A stretch of DNA of 64,000 bases from Clostridium lacusfryxellense (GCF_018861735.1 NZ_JAHLEB010000003.1:124001-188000), one strand, 5' to 3'; counted from the stretch's first letter, positions 16,837 to 25,060 are shown. Numbers and translations: made by a program. The notes: generated by a model not told the origin, from the sequence alone.

Positions 16837-18393
16837 ATGAGTAGATTAGTAGTAAAAAATATGAGTCATGGATTTGGGGACAGAGTAATATTTGAAGATG
16901 TATCTTTTAGATTACTTAAAGGGGAACATATAGCGCTTATAGGGGCGAACGGTGAGGGTAAATCAACATTTATGAACATTATTACAGGTTCTCTTATGCC
17001 AGATGAAGGCGACGTTGAATGGTCTAGTAGTGTAAGAGTTGGATATATGGATCAACATACTGTTCTGGAAAAAGGTAGGACTATTAGGGAAGTTTTAAGG
17101 GACGCTTTTAAATATCTTTTTGACTTAGAAGAAGAAATGATGGACGTAACAGATAAAATGGGCGAGGCAACCCCTGAGGAACTTGAAAAGTTACTTGATA
17201 GAATGGGAACAATTCAAGATCAACTTGATAATAATGGATTTTATGGTATTGATTCTAAAATAGATGAAGTAGCTGCAGGAATTGGACTTAAAGATGTTGG
17301 GCTTGAAAATGATGTTGCTGATTTAAGTGGAGGACAAAGAACAAAAATTCTTCTTGCAAAACTTCTATTAGAAGCTCCAGATGTTCTTCTACTTGATGAG
17401 CCTACAAACTTTTTGGACGAGACCCATGTAGAATGGCTTAAGAGATATCTTCAAAATTATGAAAATGCATTCATCTTAATATCCCATGATATTGAATTCC
17501 TTAAGGGTGCTATAAATATAATATATCATGTGGAAAACAAAAAATTAACTAGATATATAGGTTCTTATGAAGAGTTTCTAAGAGTTCATGAGGCTAAAAG
17601 AAAGCAAATGGAGTCAGATTTTGAAAGGCAACAAAAGGAAATTACAAGACTCGAGGTTTTTGTTGCTAAAAACAAAGCAAGGGCATCAACAAGTGGAATG
17701 GCAAAATCAAGACAAAAGAAATTAGATAAAATTGATAGAATGGAAGTTACAAAAGATAAACCAAAACCTCAGTTTGATTTTAAATCTGCAAGAGCTTCAG
17801 GTAAAATAATATTTAAAACTAAGGAGTTAGTTACTGGTTATGATACTCCATTGTCTAAACCATTAGATTTATATATGGAAAGAGGACAAAAGATTGCTTT
17901 AACTGGGGCTAATGGTGTTGGGAAAACAACATTATTAAAAAGCCTTATGGGTGATATAAAAGCTCTTTCAGGTCATACAAACTTAGGAGATTATCAGTAT
18001 ATAGGATACTACGAACAAGAAATAAAGGGAGTCAACCGCAATAATTGCATTGAAGAATTTTGGCAAGAATTCCCTAGTTTTACACAAGGTCAGGTAAGAT
18101 CAGCACTTGCCAAATGTGGACTTACTACAAAGCATATTGAAAGTAAACTCACAGTACTAAGTGGTGGAGAGCAAGCAAAGGTAAGACTTGCGAAACTCCT
18201 AAATAGGGAAACTAATATATTGATATTAGATGAACCTACCAATCACTTAGATGTAGATGCTAAAGCAGAACTTAAGAGGGCTCTAAAAGAATATGCAGGA
18301 AGCATACTTATAGTTTGTCATGAACCAGATTTCTATCAAGATGTAGTAACAGATGTGTGGGACTGTGAAGAGTGGACAACTAAAATCGTATAA
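16837..18393 (+). CDS. ABC-F family ATPase
   Basis: A 518-residue soluble protein with two ATP-binding cassettes and no membrane domain. The first cassette has GANGEGKST, LSGGQRTKILLAKLL and LLLDEPTNFLD. The second has GANGVGKTT, LSGGEQAKVRLAKLL and LILDEPTNHLD. The charged linker between them (about 245-325) is the ABC-F interdomain helix pair that reaches the ribosomal E or P site. The variant CHEPDF H-loop in the second half is characteristic of the YbiT/YkpA branch. The likely role is relieving stalled ribosomes; antibiotic resistance is not indicated. A GGAGAA site precedes the ATG and a strong terminator follows. Confidence 0.92.
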   Translation: MSRLVVKNMSHGFGDRVIFEDVSFRLLKGEHIALIGANGEGKSTFMNIITGSLMPDEGDVEWSSSVRVGYMDQHTVLEKGRTIREVLRDAFKYLFDLEEEMMDVTDKMGEATPEELEKLLDRMGTIQDQLDNNGFYGIDSKIDEVAAGIGLKDVGLENDVADLSGGQRTKILLAKLLLEAPDVLLLDEPTNFLDETHVEWLKRYLQNYENAFILISHDIEFLKGAINIIYHVENKKLTRYIGSYEEFLRVHEAKRKQMESDFERQQKEITRLEVFVAKNKARASTSGMAKSRQKKLDKIDRMEVTKDKPKPQFDFKSARASGKIIFKTKELVTGYDTPLSKPLDLYMERGQKIALTGANGVGKTTLLKSLMGDIKALSGHTNLGDYQYIGYYEQEIKGVNRNNCIEEFWQEFPSFTQGQVRSALAKCGLTTKHIESKLTVLSGGEQAKVRLAKLLNRETNILILDEPTNHLDVDAKAELKRALKEYAGSILIVCHEPDFYQDVVTDVWDCEEWTTKIV

Positions 18394-18401
18394 TTTACAT
18401 T

Positions 18402-18433
18402 AAAAAGAGCTAGAATAATTTCTAGCTCTTTTT
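18402..18433. terminator. Bidirectional terminator
   Basis: AAAAAGAGCTAGAA pairs exactly with TTCTAGCTCTTTTT around TAAT. It serves the ABC-F gene and, on the other strand, touches the stop codon of the convergent gene. Confidence 0.9.
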
Positions 18434-19301
18434 ATATATCACTTTTTAAAACGTCTAAACCTAGATCTAGAATATTTGCAAATAATGATAATGTATTGGT
18501 ATTTGGAATAACATTATTTTTAACATCTAATAATTTTCCAAGTCCATAACTCGTGCATATGCTAACAGTAGGGAAATTAATTTCACCTAGGTTACAAATA
18601 ATATCAGTTTCATTTAATGTTGTTTTAGTTATTTTATCAATAGGTTCTAAAATGATATAAAGTCTTGTATCACGGTTATATCTTAGAACTTTTAAAGTAT
18701 CACTTATTAAGAGTTCTTTAGGACTCGTGTTAATATCATATTTTGAAGTAGCTGAAGTTATGTTATTTATAACAAAGTAATAAACATTTCTTTTGTAGTT
18801 TACCTTATCCTCAAATTCCTGTAGTCTTTCTAAATTTAACTTTATATCTACTAAGATTTCATCATTTTCTAAATTGTTAAAACTTTCTTTTATGTAAGTT
18901 AGTTCTTCTTTACCATTAAGTTCTCTAGCTAAGATATCCATACAGTTATCATAAACATCCCCAAATGAACTAAACGGCAGGGAATATTTTATATTATCTA
19001 AAACAAGGTAAATCTTAAATTTAGAAGATTTATTACTGGTTTTAGATGAATAATTGACTTCAACTAACAATAGTTCATTTAATAACTCAGTATCAAGTGT
19101 TATTTTTTCAATACCTTGATTGAATTGTAGAATGTAATCCTCGTTAGTAGATAAATCTTGTGTTTGTTGATTAATTATATAAGTACCTTTAAAACCAGCC
19201 TCGGTAATTTCTCCAACTCTTAATGAAGTTTTTAGTGGTAGCCTCTTTAAATTTATGTATGGTCTATTTATACATAGGTTATCTTTGGATATTATTCTCA
19301 T
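18432..19301 (-). CDS. Hypothetical protein, 289 aa
   Basis: I do not recognise this family. It has no signal peptide or membrane helix. The sequence alternates short hydrophobic strands and polar turns in the first 120 residues, suggesting a beta-rich N-terminal domain, then a more helical middle (about 125-180, DILARELNGKEELTYIKESF), then a further mixed region. The start ATG has AAAGGAGT upstream. The stop codon overlaps the last bases of the ABC-F terminator, so the two convergent genes share one hairpin. The gene diverges from padR across about 160 bases that carry the PadR operators. Neighbour context gives no function. Confidence 0.7.
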   Translation of the reverse strand: MRIISKDNLCINRPYINLKRLPLKTSLRVGEITEAGFKGTYIINQQTQDLSTNEDYILQFNQGIEKITLDTELLNELLLVEVNYSSKTSNKSSKFKIYLVLDNIKYSLPFSSFGDVYDNCMDILARELNGKEELTYIKESFNNLENDEILVDIKLNLERLQEFEDKVNYKRNVYYFVINNITSATSKYDINTSPKELLISDTLKVLRYNRDTRLYIILEPIDKITKTTLNETDIICNLGEINFPTVSICTSYGLGKLLDVKNNVIPNTNTLSLFANILDLGLDVLKSDI

Positions 19302-19386
19302 ATTAAACTCCTTTAGTTAAAGCAAGATTATTAGTTTGATCAATAAATTATAACACAACTAGCATTCTATGAAATAAAAAATTGAC

Positions 19387-19416
19387 TTGACAATGACAAT
19401 ATCGAGTATCGATAAT
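19387..19416 (+). promoter_or_regulatory. Promoter of the padR operon
   Basis: TTGACA (19387-19392), an 18-base spacer and GATAAT (19411-19416) form a plausible housekeeping promoter. The first dyad operator lies inside the spacer and overlaps the -10 box. TATAAT at 19421-19426 is an alternative -10 with no -35 at proper spacing. Confidence 0.6.
19400..19414. promoter_or_regulatory. PadR operator 1
   Basis: The dyad TATCGA-GTA-TCGATA has perfect six-base half sites. It lies between the -35 and -10 boxes, so a bound repressor would block RNA polymerase. Confidence 0.7.
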
Positions 19417-19432
19417 ACAATATAATTATATA

Positions 19433-19447
19433 TATCGAGTATCGATA
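19433..19447. promoter_or_regulatory. PadR operator 2
   Basis: A second identical 15-base copy of TATCGA-GTA-TCGATA, centred 33 bases (about three helical turns) from the first and ending 18 bases before the padR ATG. Confidence 0.7.
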
Positions 19448-19464
19448 TTAAAGAGGAGATTTAT

Positions 19465-19782
19465 ATGGCAAGAGAGCAGTTTCAAAATTTAACAGAACCA
19501 ATGTATTATATATTGATGTCCTTGCTTAAAGAGATGTGTGGTGTAGATATTATGGAAGCTGTAGCTAATATTTCAAAGGGGCGTATAAAGGTTGGACCCG
19601 GAACGCTTTATGCACTTCTCGCTAAGTTTGAAAAGGAAGATATGATAAGAGAGACAAAAGTAGAAGGTAGAAGAAGAAGTTATATAATTACAGATAAAGG
19701 AAAAAGAACACTTCAAGATGAGTATGGAAGGTTAATTATTATGGTTAATGATGGTCGATTATTTATGGAGGGGAAGTTATGA
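19465..19782 (+). CDS. PadR-family transcriptional regulator
   Basis: A 105-residue winged-helix repressor of the short PadR type. The recognition region is IKVGPGTLYALLAKFEKEDMI and the wing is TKVEGRRRSYIITDKG, both standard PadR blocks. It probably represses its own operon through the two identical dyads at 19400-19414 and 19433-19447. The stop codon overlaps the start of the DUF2812 gene (ATGA, 19779-19782), so the two are translationally coupled. PadR with a DUF2812 membrane protein is a recurrent pair in Firmicutes. The inducing signal is unknown. AGAGGAG precedes the ATG. Confidence 0.93.
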   Translation: MAREQFQNLTEPMYYILMSLLKEMCGVDIMEAVANISKGRIKVGPGTLYALLAKFEKEDMIRETKVEGRRRSYIITDKGKRTLQDEYGRLIIMVNDGRLFMEGKL

Positions 19783-21137
19783 GCAATAATACAAAGACAA
19801 CATTTTTTGATTTTTTACCGCGTGAATGCTTGGCAGTGGAAGAATACCTCGAATTAATGGCAGAAAAAGGATGGTTATTACAATCTAATAAAGGATATTT
19901 TTTTAAATTTAAAAAAATAGAACCACAAAATATAAAATATTCAGTTGATGTTATTCCAAAGGCTTCTATTTTTGGTCCTATAGATAGTGATTTGGCATTA
20001 AAATATAGAGAATATTGCCAGGCCGCAGGGTGGGAATATATATGCCAGAATGGGGTAAATCAAATATTTTATGCAGTGGATTATAAGAGTGTGACTTCTA
20101 TTTACACTGGCGATGAGGAGAAGTTTAAATCCGTTTTCAAAGCTTCATTATATTCTTGGGTAAAGCTGATTTTATACTATTTAATTATTTTTTTATCTAA
20201 TTATTTTATAACACGACCTGCTGGCAATTTTGACATTACTATAGAATCTAATTCCCAGATATTGTTTGGTATTGCAGCGTATTCCGTTTTATTTATTAGC
20301 ATTGCAGGTATTATACCTTTTTTTCTTTGGGCCATAAGATCAAAAGGTCGGCTAAAAGAAAATAAATCAGTTCTGTATTCGAGCTATAAAAATAAAACAA
20401 TAAAAAATATTTTAATAAAATCCTATGGGTTGATAATACTTATATTGCTATTAAAATTTTCGGATTATGGTAATGAAGGCAGTAAGGAACTCAACTTTGC
20501 TTTACTAATTGTAGTGTTTGTTCCTATAATAATTTTTTCTATTATTAAAAAATTTAATAATAGAAAAACATTCTCAAAAAACATTAACACGCCCATAACT
20601 ATTTGTAGTAATCTAGTTTCAATATATTTAGTTTTAATGATTATGTGTAATTTAGGTTTTAGTAGTATTACAGCTATTGAGCAAAACAAAGGAGTAATAA
20701 ATAAAGTAGTAATAAATAAAGTAGTAATAAATAAAGTAGTAACAGATAAAGTTAAGTTAACACTAGTAGATTTTGGTTATAAGGAGAATGATGAAGTAAG
20801 TCCTTCTATTAGTCAGGATAATAGTGTACTTGCTCAAAGCATTGATTATTTTAACAATAATGAAGAGCATAGTTTAAGTTATAGCATTTTTCAAAGTCAA
20901 TATCCTTGGGTAATTAAAGAGCATAAGGGTAAATTTTTAAAGCAACATATTTTAAATGGTGTTGATTTTAAACTAATGGACACAAATTTACCAGGTAATA
21001 TTGAGGTTTATTCAGATAGTGAGAAAACACATTATGTATTAATATCAGAAGATAAGTTAGTAGATATTGCTAAAGATGCTATCAATATAAGTGAAGATGC
21101 GTTTTTGAATAAGGTTTATAAAAAGCTTTTTCCTTAA
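19779..21137 (+). CDS. DUF2812 domain membrane protein with internal repeat
   Basis: A 452-residue protein. Residues 1-105 match DUF2812 as I know it (start FFDFLPRECLAVEEYLELMAEKGWLLQ, later YREYCQAAGWEY). Four hydrophobic segments follow (about 125-145, 165-187, 212-230 and 240-258) and a fifth near 282-300. The C-terminal region (about 330-452) is soluble and probably extracytoplasmic. Between the last helix and that region a four-fold VINKV-like repeat occurs. The gene overlaps padR by four bases and is presumably repressed by it. Membrane-stress or antimicrobial sensing has been suggested for such pairs, but the function is not established. Confidence 0.85.
   Translation: MSNNTKTTFFDFLPRECLAVEEYLELMAEKGWLLQSNKGYFFKFKKIEPQNIKYSVDVIPKASIFGPIDSDLALKYREYCQAAGWEYICQNGVNQIFYAVDYKSVTSIYTGDEEKFKSVFKASLYSWVKLILYYLIIFLSNYFITRPAGNFDITIESNSQILFGIAAYSVLFISIAGIIPFFLWAIRSKGRLKENKSVLYSSYKNKTIKNILIKSYGLIILILLLKFSDYGNEGSKELNFALLIVVFVPIIIFSIIKKFNNRKTFSKNINTPITICSNLVSIYLVLMIMCNLGFSSITAIEQNKGVINKVVINKVVINKVVTDKVKLTLVDFGYKENDEVSPSISQDNSVLAQSIDYFNNNEEHSLSYSIFQSQYPWVIKEHKGKFLKQHILNGVDFKLMDTNLPGNIEVYSDSEKTHYVLISEDKLVDIAKDAINISEDAFLNKVYKKLFP
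20694..20753 (+). repeat. In-frame 15-bp tandem repeat
   Basis: Three perfect copies of GTAATAAATAAAGTA and a diverged fourth lie in the DUF2812 gene and encode VINKV three times, then VTDKV. Copy number changes would keep the frame and alter the length of the linker after the last membrane helix. Confidence 0.9.
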
Positions 21138-21163
21138 TAAATTGTTAACTAAAGGCTAATTAT

Positions 21164-21240
21164 ATAGCATTTTAATTTAAATATTGGAGATAATAGTAGA
21201 TCAGTACTATTAAATTTCAATATAGGAGGTAAAATGCTAT
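21164..21240 (+). promoter_or_regulatory. RNA hairpin embedding the ribosome site of a small ORF
   Basis: ATAGCATTTTA (21164-21174) pairs exactly with TAAAATGCTAT (21230-21240), which contains or abuts both candidate start codons. A second, inner hairpin (ATATTG...TAATAGTA / TACTATTAA...CAATAT) precedes the AGGAGG. The fold would sequester the start region. Confidence 0.5.
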
Positions 21241-21343
21241 GGGAGAAAAAGAGGATCATTCTGTGGGAAGTCAACAAGAAAAAGAGAAGAAGGAAAACAA
21301 TCAAACAACCAAAAATGATAAAAAAAAGAATAAAAATAAATAA
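21239..21343 (+). CDS. Small highly charged protein, 34 aa
   Basis: A short ORF starting MGEKEDHSVGSQQEKEKK and ending in a Lys/Asn-rich tail. It is entirely hydrophilic, with no membrane segment or motif. The AGGAGG at 21224-21229 is nine bases from this ATG. A competing ATG at 21234 in another frame (38 residues, very basic) is only four bases away and less well spaced. A strong terminator follows at 21362. The small charged composition recalls clostridial small spore or stress peptides, but no family is recognised. Confidence 0.5.
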   Translation: MGEKEDHSVGSQQEKEKKENNQTTKNDKKKNKNK

Positions 21344-21361
21344 GTAGTATAAATTAAATAT

Positions 21362-21404
21362 AAACAAAAGGCACATATTTTGCAAATATATGTGCCTTTT
21401 GTTT
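21362..21404. terminator. Bidirectional terminator
   Basis: AAACAAAAGGCACATAT pairs with ATATGTGCCTTTTGTTT around a short loop. It separates the small ORF from the convergent SH3-like gene. Confidence 0.9.
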
Positions 21405-21406
21405 AT

Positions 21407-21844
21407 TTAAGTAGTAGGCTCCTCTTGGTTATTAACAGTATCATCGGGAGTAATTAGGATGTCTTTTTTCACCCAGCCTTTATTATTAATGTTAGTCTGA
21501 GATTTAATAGATATTTCATACCATGAAGCATTAAAAATCTCTGCTGAATCTTGAATTTCTACTAAAGTGTCTTTAGCTACGTTAGATAGAACTGGAGAAT
21601 TTTCCAAGGGGCTTAAATATAGATTACAATTATCATTTGTAGTTCCAGTGCTAAAAAGGGAAGGTTTGTATTTAATTACTATAGGTCCATCATCATTACG
21701 TGAATTCAAAATTTTGGATTTAAAATCTCTATTTTGCCTAGAGATAACCTTTATTTGAGTTTTTTGAGTTGATAATTTTTCATCCATTAGGTAATAATAC
21801 ACACCAAAGCATATTAAAACGATTGAAAATAAAAAAATAAGCAA
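21407..21844 (-). CDS. Membrane-anchored SH3-like domain protein
   Basis: A 145-residue protein. Residues 2-18 form a membrane anchor (IFLFSIVLICFGVYYYL). The C-terminal part, about 70-132, has the strand pattern of a bacterial SH3 domain (NLYLSPLENSPVLSNVAKDTLVEIQD, then SWYEISIK and GWVKKDILI), a fold often used to bind cell wall. It begins at TTG preceded by GGAGAGGTATTA. It ends against a bidirectional terminator and appears monocistronic. A role at the envelope is inferred from anchor plus domain. Confidence 0.75.
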   Translation of the reverse strand: MLIFLFSIVLICFGVYYYLMDEKLSTQKTQIKVISRQNRDFKSKILNSRNDDGPIVIKYKPSLFSTGTTNDNCNLYLSPLENSPVLSNVAKDTLVEIQDSAEIFNASWYEISIKSQTNINNKGWVKKDILITPDDTVNNQEEPTT

Positions 21845-21945
21845 TAATACCTCTCCTTGTAAATTAATACTTTATAAAAATGACTTAGTAATATAGTTGA
21901 TATTAGTATATAGTATTCCAAAGGACACAAAAAAATTCATATAAA

Positions 21946-21971
21946 AAAACTCATGTTTAAACATGAGTTTT
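21946..21971. terminator. Bidirectional terminator of the HAD gene
   Basis: AAAACTCATGT and ACATGAGTTTT are perfect complements around TTAA. The right arm overlaps the stop codon of the minus-strand HAD gene. Confidence 0.85.
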
Positions 21972-22623
21972 AAATTGCTGTGGTCAATTCATGATATTGA
22001 GTTATATATCTATCTGCATGACTTATTATATCTTCTTTCTGCTTAGCAGAGAAATCATCATAAACGCCTACGACCTTCATTCCAGCAGCTTTTGCTCCTT
22101 TAATTGCAGGGAGTATGTCCTCAAATACAATACATTCATCAGGATTTACACCCAATTTCTGAGCTGCAAGTAAGTATACGTCAGGAAAATTTTTCCCTCT
22201 AGATACTTCATCCGTTAATGTTATGCTATCGAAATAGTGGTATATATTATTAGCATGAAGTACAACTTCTAATAGAGGTTTGCAATTACTTGTTGCAAGG
22301 CCAATCTTTATATTTAAACTTTTTAGTAGGGATAAAAATTCGATTACGCCAGGCTTTAATGTAACATTGTTCTTGTACTCAACATATGCGATATCGTTCC
22401 ACTCTTTTTTTATTTCTTCTATAGTATCTAGGATACCAAAATTACTTTTAAAATAGGAAGCGGTTTCATCAAAGCTAAGATGCTCTATTTGGGTTTTTAG
22501 ATTTTCAGGTAGATCCATATTTCTGCTTTTAAAATAATTTTCATCTATTTTACCCCAAACCCACATAGAATCAATTAGGGTACCATCTAAATCAAAAATA
22601 GCAGCTTTAATATTTGTTAACAT
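21970..22623 (-). CDS. HAD-superfamily hydrolase (beta-phosphoglucomutase-like)
   Basis: A 217-residue HAD subfamily IA protein. Motif I FDLDGTLIDS (residues 10-19) holds the nucleophile Asp and acid-base Asp. Motif II is GLATSNC near 107, motif III Lys is in SRGKNFPDVY near 144, and motif IV is CIVFEDI near 170. The helical cap between residues 20 and 85 is typical of beta-phosphoglucomutase and phosphatase members. The substrate, a small phosphorylated metabolite, cannot be told from sequence. It is the second gene of a possible minus-strand pair downstream of the PAP2 phosphatase, 48 bases away. Confidence 0.88.
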   Translation of the reverse strand: MLTNIKAAIFDLDGTLIDSMWVWGKIDENYFKSRNMDLPENLKTQIEHLSFDETASYFKSNFGILDTIEEIKKEWNDIAYVEYKNNVTLKPGVIEFLSLLKSLNIKIGLATSNCKPLLEVVLHANNIYHYFDSITLTDEVSRGKNFPDVYLLAAQKLGVNPDECIVFEDILPAIKGAKAAGMKVVGVYDDFSAKQKEDIISHADRYITQYHELTTAI

Positions 22624-22671
22624 TTAATCAATCACCCCTTAATATAAACATATTTGTATTATTAATTCGTC

Positions 22672-23196
22672 TTAAAAAAATTTGTAAGTAAGTAAAGAAC
22701 AAGTGCTTCCAATAATAAGTCCCATAATAACATCTGTAGGATAATGAACACCTATATAGATCCTAGAAAGTCCTACACATATTGCCAAGGGTATAGTAAT
22801 AAATCCGAATATTGGGAAGTACAAAGCAACTATAATAGCTAATGAAAAAGCACCAGTGGTATGACCTGATGGAAAAGAATATTTATCTATACCTATTTTT
22901 TTTATATTTAAATTTGGAATCTTTATAAAAGGCCTTAATCTTGTAACAGTTACTTTTAGAATCTTACCAATACCAGTACTAATCGTAATTGAAATCATAG
23001 CTTTAATAGCCATAGCACGTAGCGGTGTACTGTCAAGTAGGAAGGCGCCAGTACAAAATATAAACATAAAAGTAAAGGAGCCTAAGTAAGTCATACAGGG
23101 CATTATAATATCTAAGAATTTACACTTCCAAGAATTATTTATAATTCTAAGTATGCTAATATCTTTATTACTTATATATTTAAACAATGATTTCAT
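22672..23196 (-). CDS. PAP2-family lipid phosphatase
   Basis: A 174-residue integral membrane phosphatase with the three canonical motifs: KVTVTRLRPF (near 80-89), YSFPSGHTTGAF (near 106-117) and SRIYIGVHYPTDV (near 145-157). These place the catalytic His pair and Asp at the outer face of the membrane. Undecaprenyl-pyrophosphate or phosphatidate-type substrates are typical of the family; which applies here is not evident. AGGGGAGG lies before the ATG. Unlike the other PAP2-type protein at 6144, the motifs are textbook. Confidence 0.92.
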   Translation of the reverse strand: MKSLFKYISNKDISILRIINNSWKCKFLDIIMPCMTYLGSFTFMFIFCTGAFLLDSTPLRAMAIKAMISITISTGIGKILKVTVTRLRPFIKIPNLNIKKIGIDKYSFPSGHTTGAFSLAIIVALYFPIFGFITIPLAICVGLSRIYIGVHYPTDVIMGLIIGSTCSLLTYKFF

Positions 23197-23282
23197 AAAA
23201 ACCTCCCCTACAATTAAAAAATTTATCTTGGTTAATGATTATTGTATCATATTCTAACTTATATTTGTATCCAAAGTACTAT

Positions 23283-24629
23283 CTAAAACTCTCTGTTGAA
23301 AATTTTGGTCTTGTTTTTATCTTTAAAATCTTCCGCAGAATTAATACCAATTTTACTTAGTATTTCTTGCATACAATCACTATCCATAGATGTTTTAATT
23401 TTTGAATCCTCTGCAAATTTATCAATTCTGTCTTTACCTAAACTTGCATTAATCAGGGCTTTAGGACCGCCAACGCAGCCGCCAACGCAACCCATGCCTT
23501 CAATGAAATTAGCATTTACGTCTCCGTTTTGAGCTTTAGTAAGTAGTTCTTTACATTCTTTTACACCATTACCTTGAGTAGCATTTAATAAATGGTGTTT
23601 TTCCGGGAATAGTTTTTCTATTACTTCTCCAATTGCTATAGATACCCCGCCTGTCCTAGCATAAAGTCTTCCTCCTCTAGAAGCATACTGAGTTGATACA
23701 TCTTCTTCAAGATTTTCTGGATTAATATCTAATGTATCAAAAATATCCTTAAGCTCTGCAAAGGTAAGTACATAATCTATATCGCCTATTAAATCTTTAT
23801 CCTTAGCCTCGCCTTTCTTTGCAATACACGGACCTACAAAGACCACTTTGCAGTCAGGGTTTAATTCTTTTAAAACCCTACCTGAAGCAATCATAGGGGA
23901 TACGGAGGGGGATACATGCTTTACTAGGCTATGGTAAACTCTCTTTACCATTCCTACCCACATAGGACAGCAGCACGAGGTAAGCATTAAATCATCTTTT
24001 GTCTTAACATGTTCGTCGAATTCTACTGCTTCTTTTAATGTAAGCATATCTGCAAAAAATGCAACTTCAATCATATCGGCAAACCCAATTTTCTTAAAAG
24101 CTGTTCTAAGTTTATCAACATTAACATTTTCTCCAAATTGACCAGTAATAGCAGGGGCTACAGTTGCGATTACTTTGGAATTCCCTTTTAATAAATTTAC
24201 AAGTGGAATAAATTCTACTTTATCCATTAGGGCCCCATTTGGACAGGCTTCTACGCAAAAACCACAGTCTGTGCATTTATCATTATCTATATAAGTAGTA
24301 TTATTTTTATTATCTATTAATATTGCATCAAAAGGGCAGGAAGCTTGACACATTGTTTTTCCATTATTATCAACACAATCCATTGTACAATGTTTTATTT
24401 TATTTACAATTTTATGATTTGTTTCATAAGAGTTGATAGCTTTACTTAAGTCCTCTATATAACTCGTAGAAAAGTCTACTTCAACTCCGCAAAGCGAAGA
24501 AATTGTGGCACTTAACTCAATTTCATTAATAGCATCGTTAGACAATAATTCATGTACCTTATTTTCAAAATTATCTTCATAATATGATTTAAGAAGAGTT
24601 TTAAAAAGTTCATTATACATTTTATTCAA
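23283..24629 (-). CDS. [FeFe]-hydrogenase-like iron-sulfur protein
   Basis: A protein of about 448 residues. After a 75-residue N-terminal segment come a Cys cluster region (CTMDC, CQASCPFDA) and a 4Fe-4S ferredoxin motif CTDCGFCVEACP. The rest is the H-cluster domain: L1 is TSCCCPMW (near 217-224), L2 is PCIAKKGE (near 267-274), L3 is EGMGCVGGCVGGP (near 377-389). All four cysteines that hold the H-cluster are present, but the signatures differ from group A enzymes (TSCCPGW and a GGG end) and resemble the less-studied group B type. The activity, H2 evolution or oxidation or a sensory role, is not certain. I use TTG 24629 because AGGAG lies eight bases before it. A GTG nine bases upstream overlaps the ribosome site. 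Confidence 0.88.
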   Translation of the reverse strand: MNKMYNELFKTLLKSYYEDNFENKVHELLSNDAINEIELSATISSLCGVEVDFSTSYIEDLSKAINSYETNHKIVNKIKHCTMDCVDNNGKTMCQASCPFDAILIDNKNNTTYIDNDKCTDCGFCVEACPNGALMDKVEFIPLVNLLKGNSKVIATVAPAITGQFGENVNVDKLRTAFKKIGFADMIEVAFFADMLTLKEAVEFDEHVKTKDDLMLTSCCCPMWVGMVKRVYHSLVKHVSPSVSPMIASGRVLKELNPDCKVVFVGPCIAKKGEAKDKDLIGDIDYVLTFAELKDIFDTLDINPENLEEDVSTQYASRGGRLYARTGGVSIAIGEVIEKLFPEKHHLLNATQGNGVKECKELLTKAQNGDVNANFIEGMGCVGGCVGGPKALINASLGKDRIDKFAEDSKIKTSMDSDCMQEILSKIGINSAEDFKDKNKTKIFNREF

Positions 24630-24806
24630 TATAATCACTCCTAATTAGTTATTAGATATGTAAATTTTAGCATAATATTAATATAAACGTATTGTAAATT
24701 AGTATAAATTACTTGGAATTAACATAAAACAATAAAATAGAAAACCATTATATATTTTGTCAAAATTAATTAATTTTATACATTATAGGGTTTAGAAAAT
24801 TAAAAT

Positions 24807-24836
24807 AAAAAAAGAGTTGTCATTAGACAACTCTTT
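24807..24836 (-). terminator. Terminator of tRNA-Pro
   Basis: AAAGAGTTGTC and GACAACTCTTT pair around four bases. On the minus strand the stem is followed by seven T, directly after the tRNA 3' end. Confidence 0.9.
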
Positions 24837-24837
24837 T

Positions 24838-24913
24838 TGGTCGGGGTGACAGGGATTGAACCTGCGACCTCATGGTCCCAAACCACGCGCGCTCCCAGCT
24901 GCGCTACACCCCG
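24838..24913 (-). tRNA. tRNA-Pro (anticodon TGG)
   Basis: A 76-base cloverleaf on the minus strand with acceptor CGGGGTG/CACCCCG, an encoded CCA end, a GGTTCAAT T-loop and an anticodon loop TTTGGGA giving TGG. Confidence 0.95.
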
Positions 24914-24925
24914 ACGACATGTTTT

Positions 24926-24954
24926 ATTATACAAAACAAATGCATAATTGTCAA
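24926..24954 (-). promoter_or_regulatory. Promoter P1 of tRNA-Pro
   Basis: On the minus strand TTGACA (24949-24954), a 17-base spacer and TATAAT (24926-24931): a consensus housekeeping promoter 13 bases before the tRNA 5' end. Confidence 0.9.
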
Positions 24955-25031
24955 CAATATTCATAATGTTTTTTAAAAATAACAAATGTAAAATTGTAAA
25001 TTATAATTTCCATTTATTGAAGACAATATCT

Positions 25032-25060
25032 ATTATATAAAACAAATGAGTAAATGTCAA
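25032..25060 (-). promoter_or_regulatory. Second consensus promoter P2 upstream of tRNA-Pro
   Basis: TTGACA (25055-25060), 17 bases, TATAAT (25032-25037), again on the minus strand. The spacer (TTTACTCATTTGTTTTA) is clearly related to that of P1, and surrounding T-rich sequence is also shared, so this is a duplicated promoter block. Apart from these blocks the 24914-25206 gap shows nothing else. Confidence 0.8.

Noticed and set aside
24800-24985. 61-codon minus-strand reading frame
   Set aside because: It runs through tRNA-Pro and its promoter; the frame is a by-product of the tRNA sequence.
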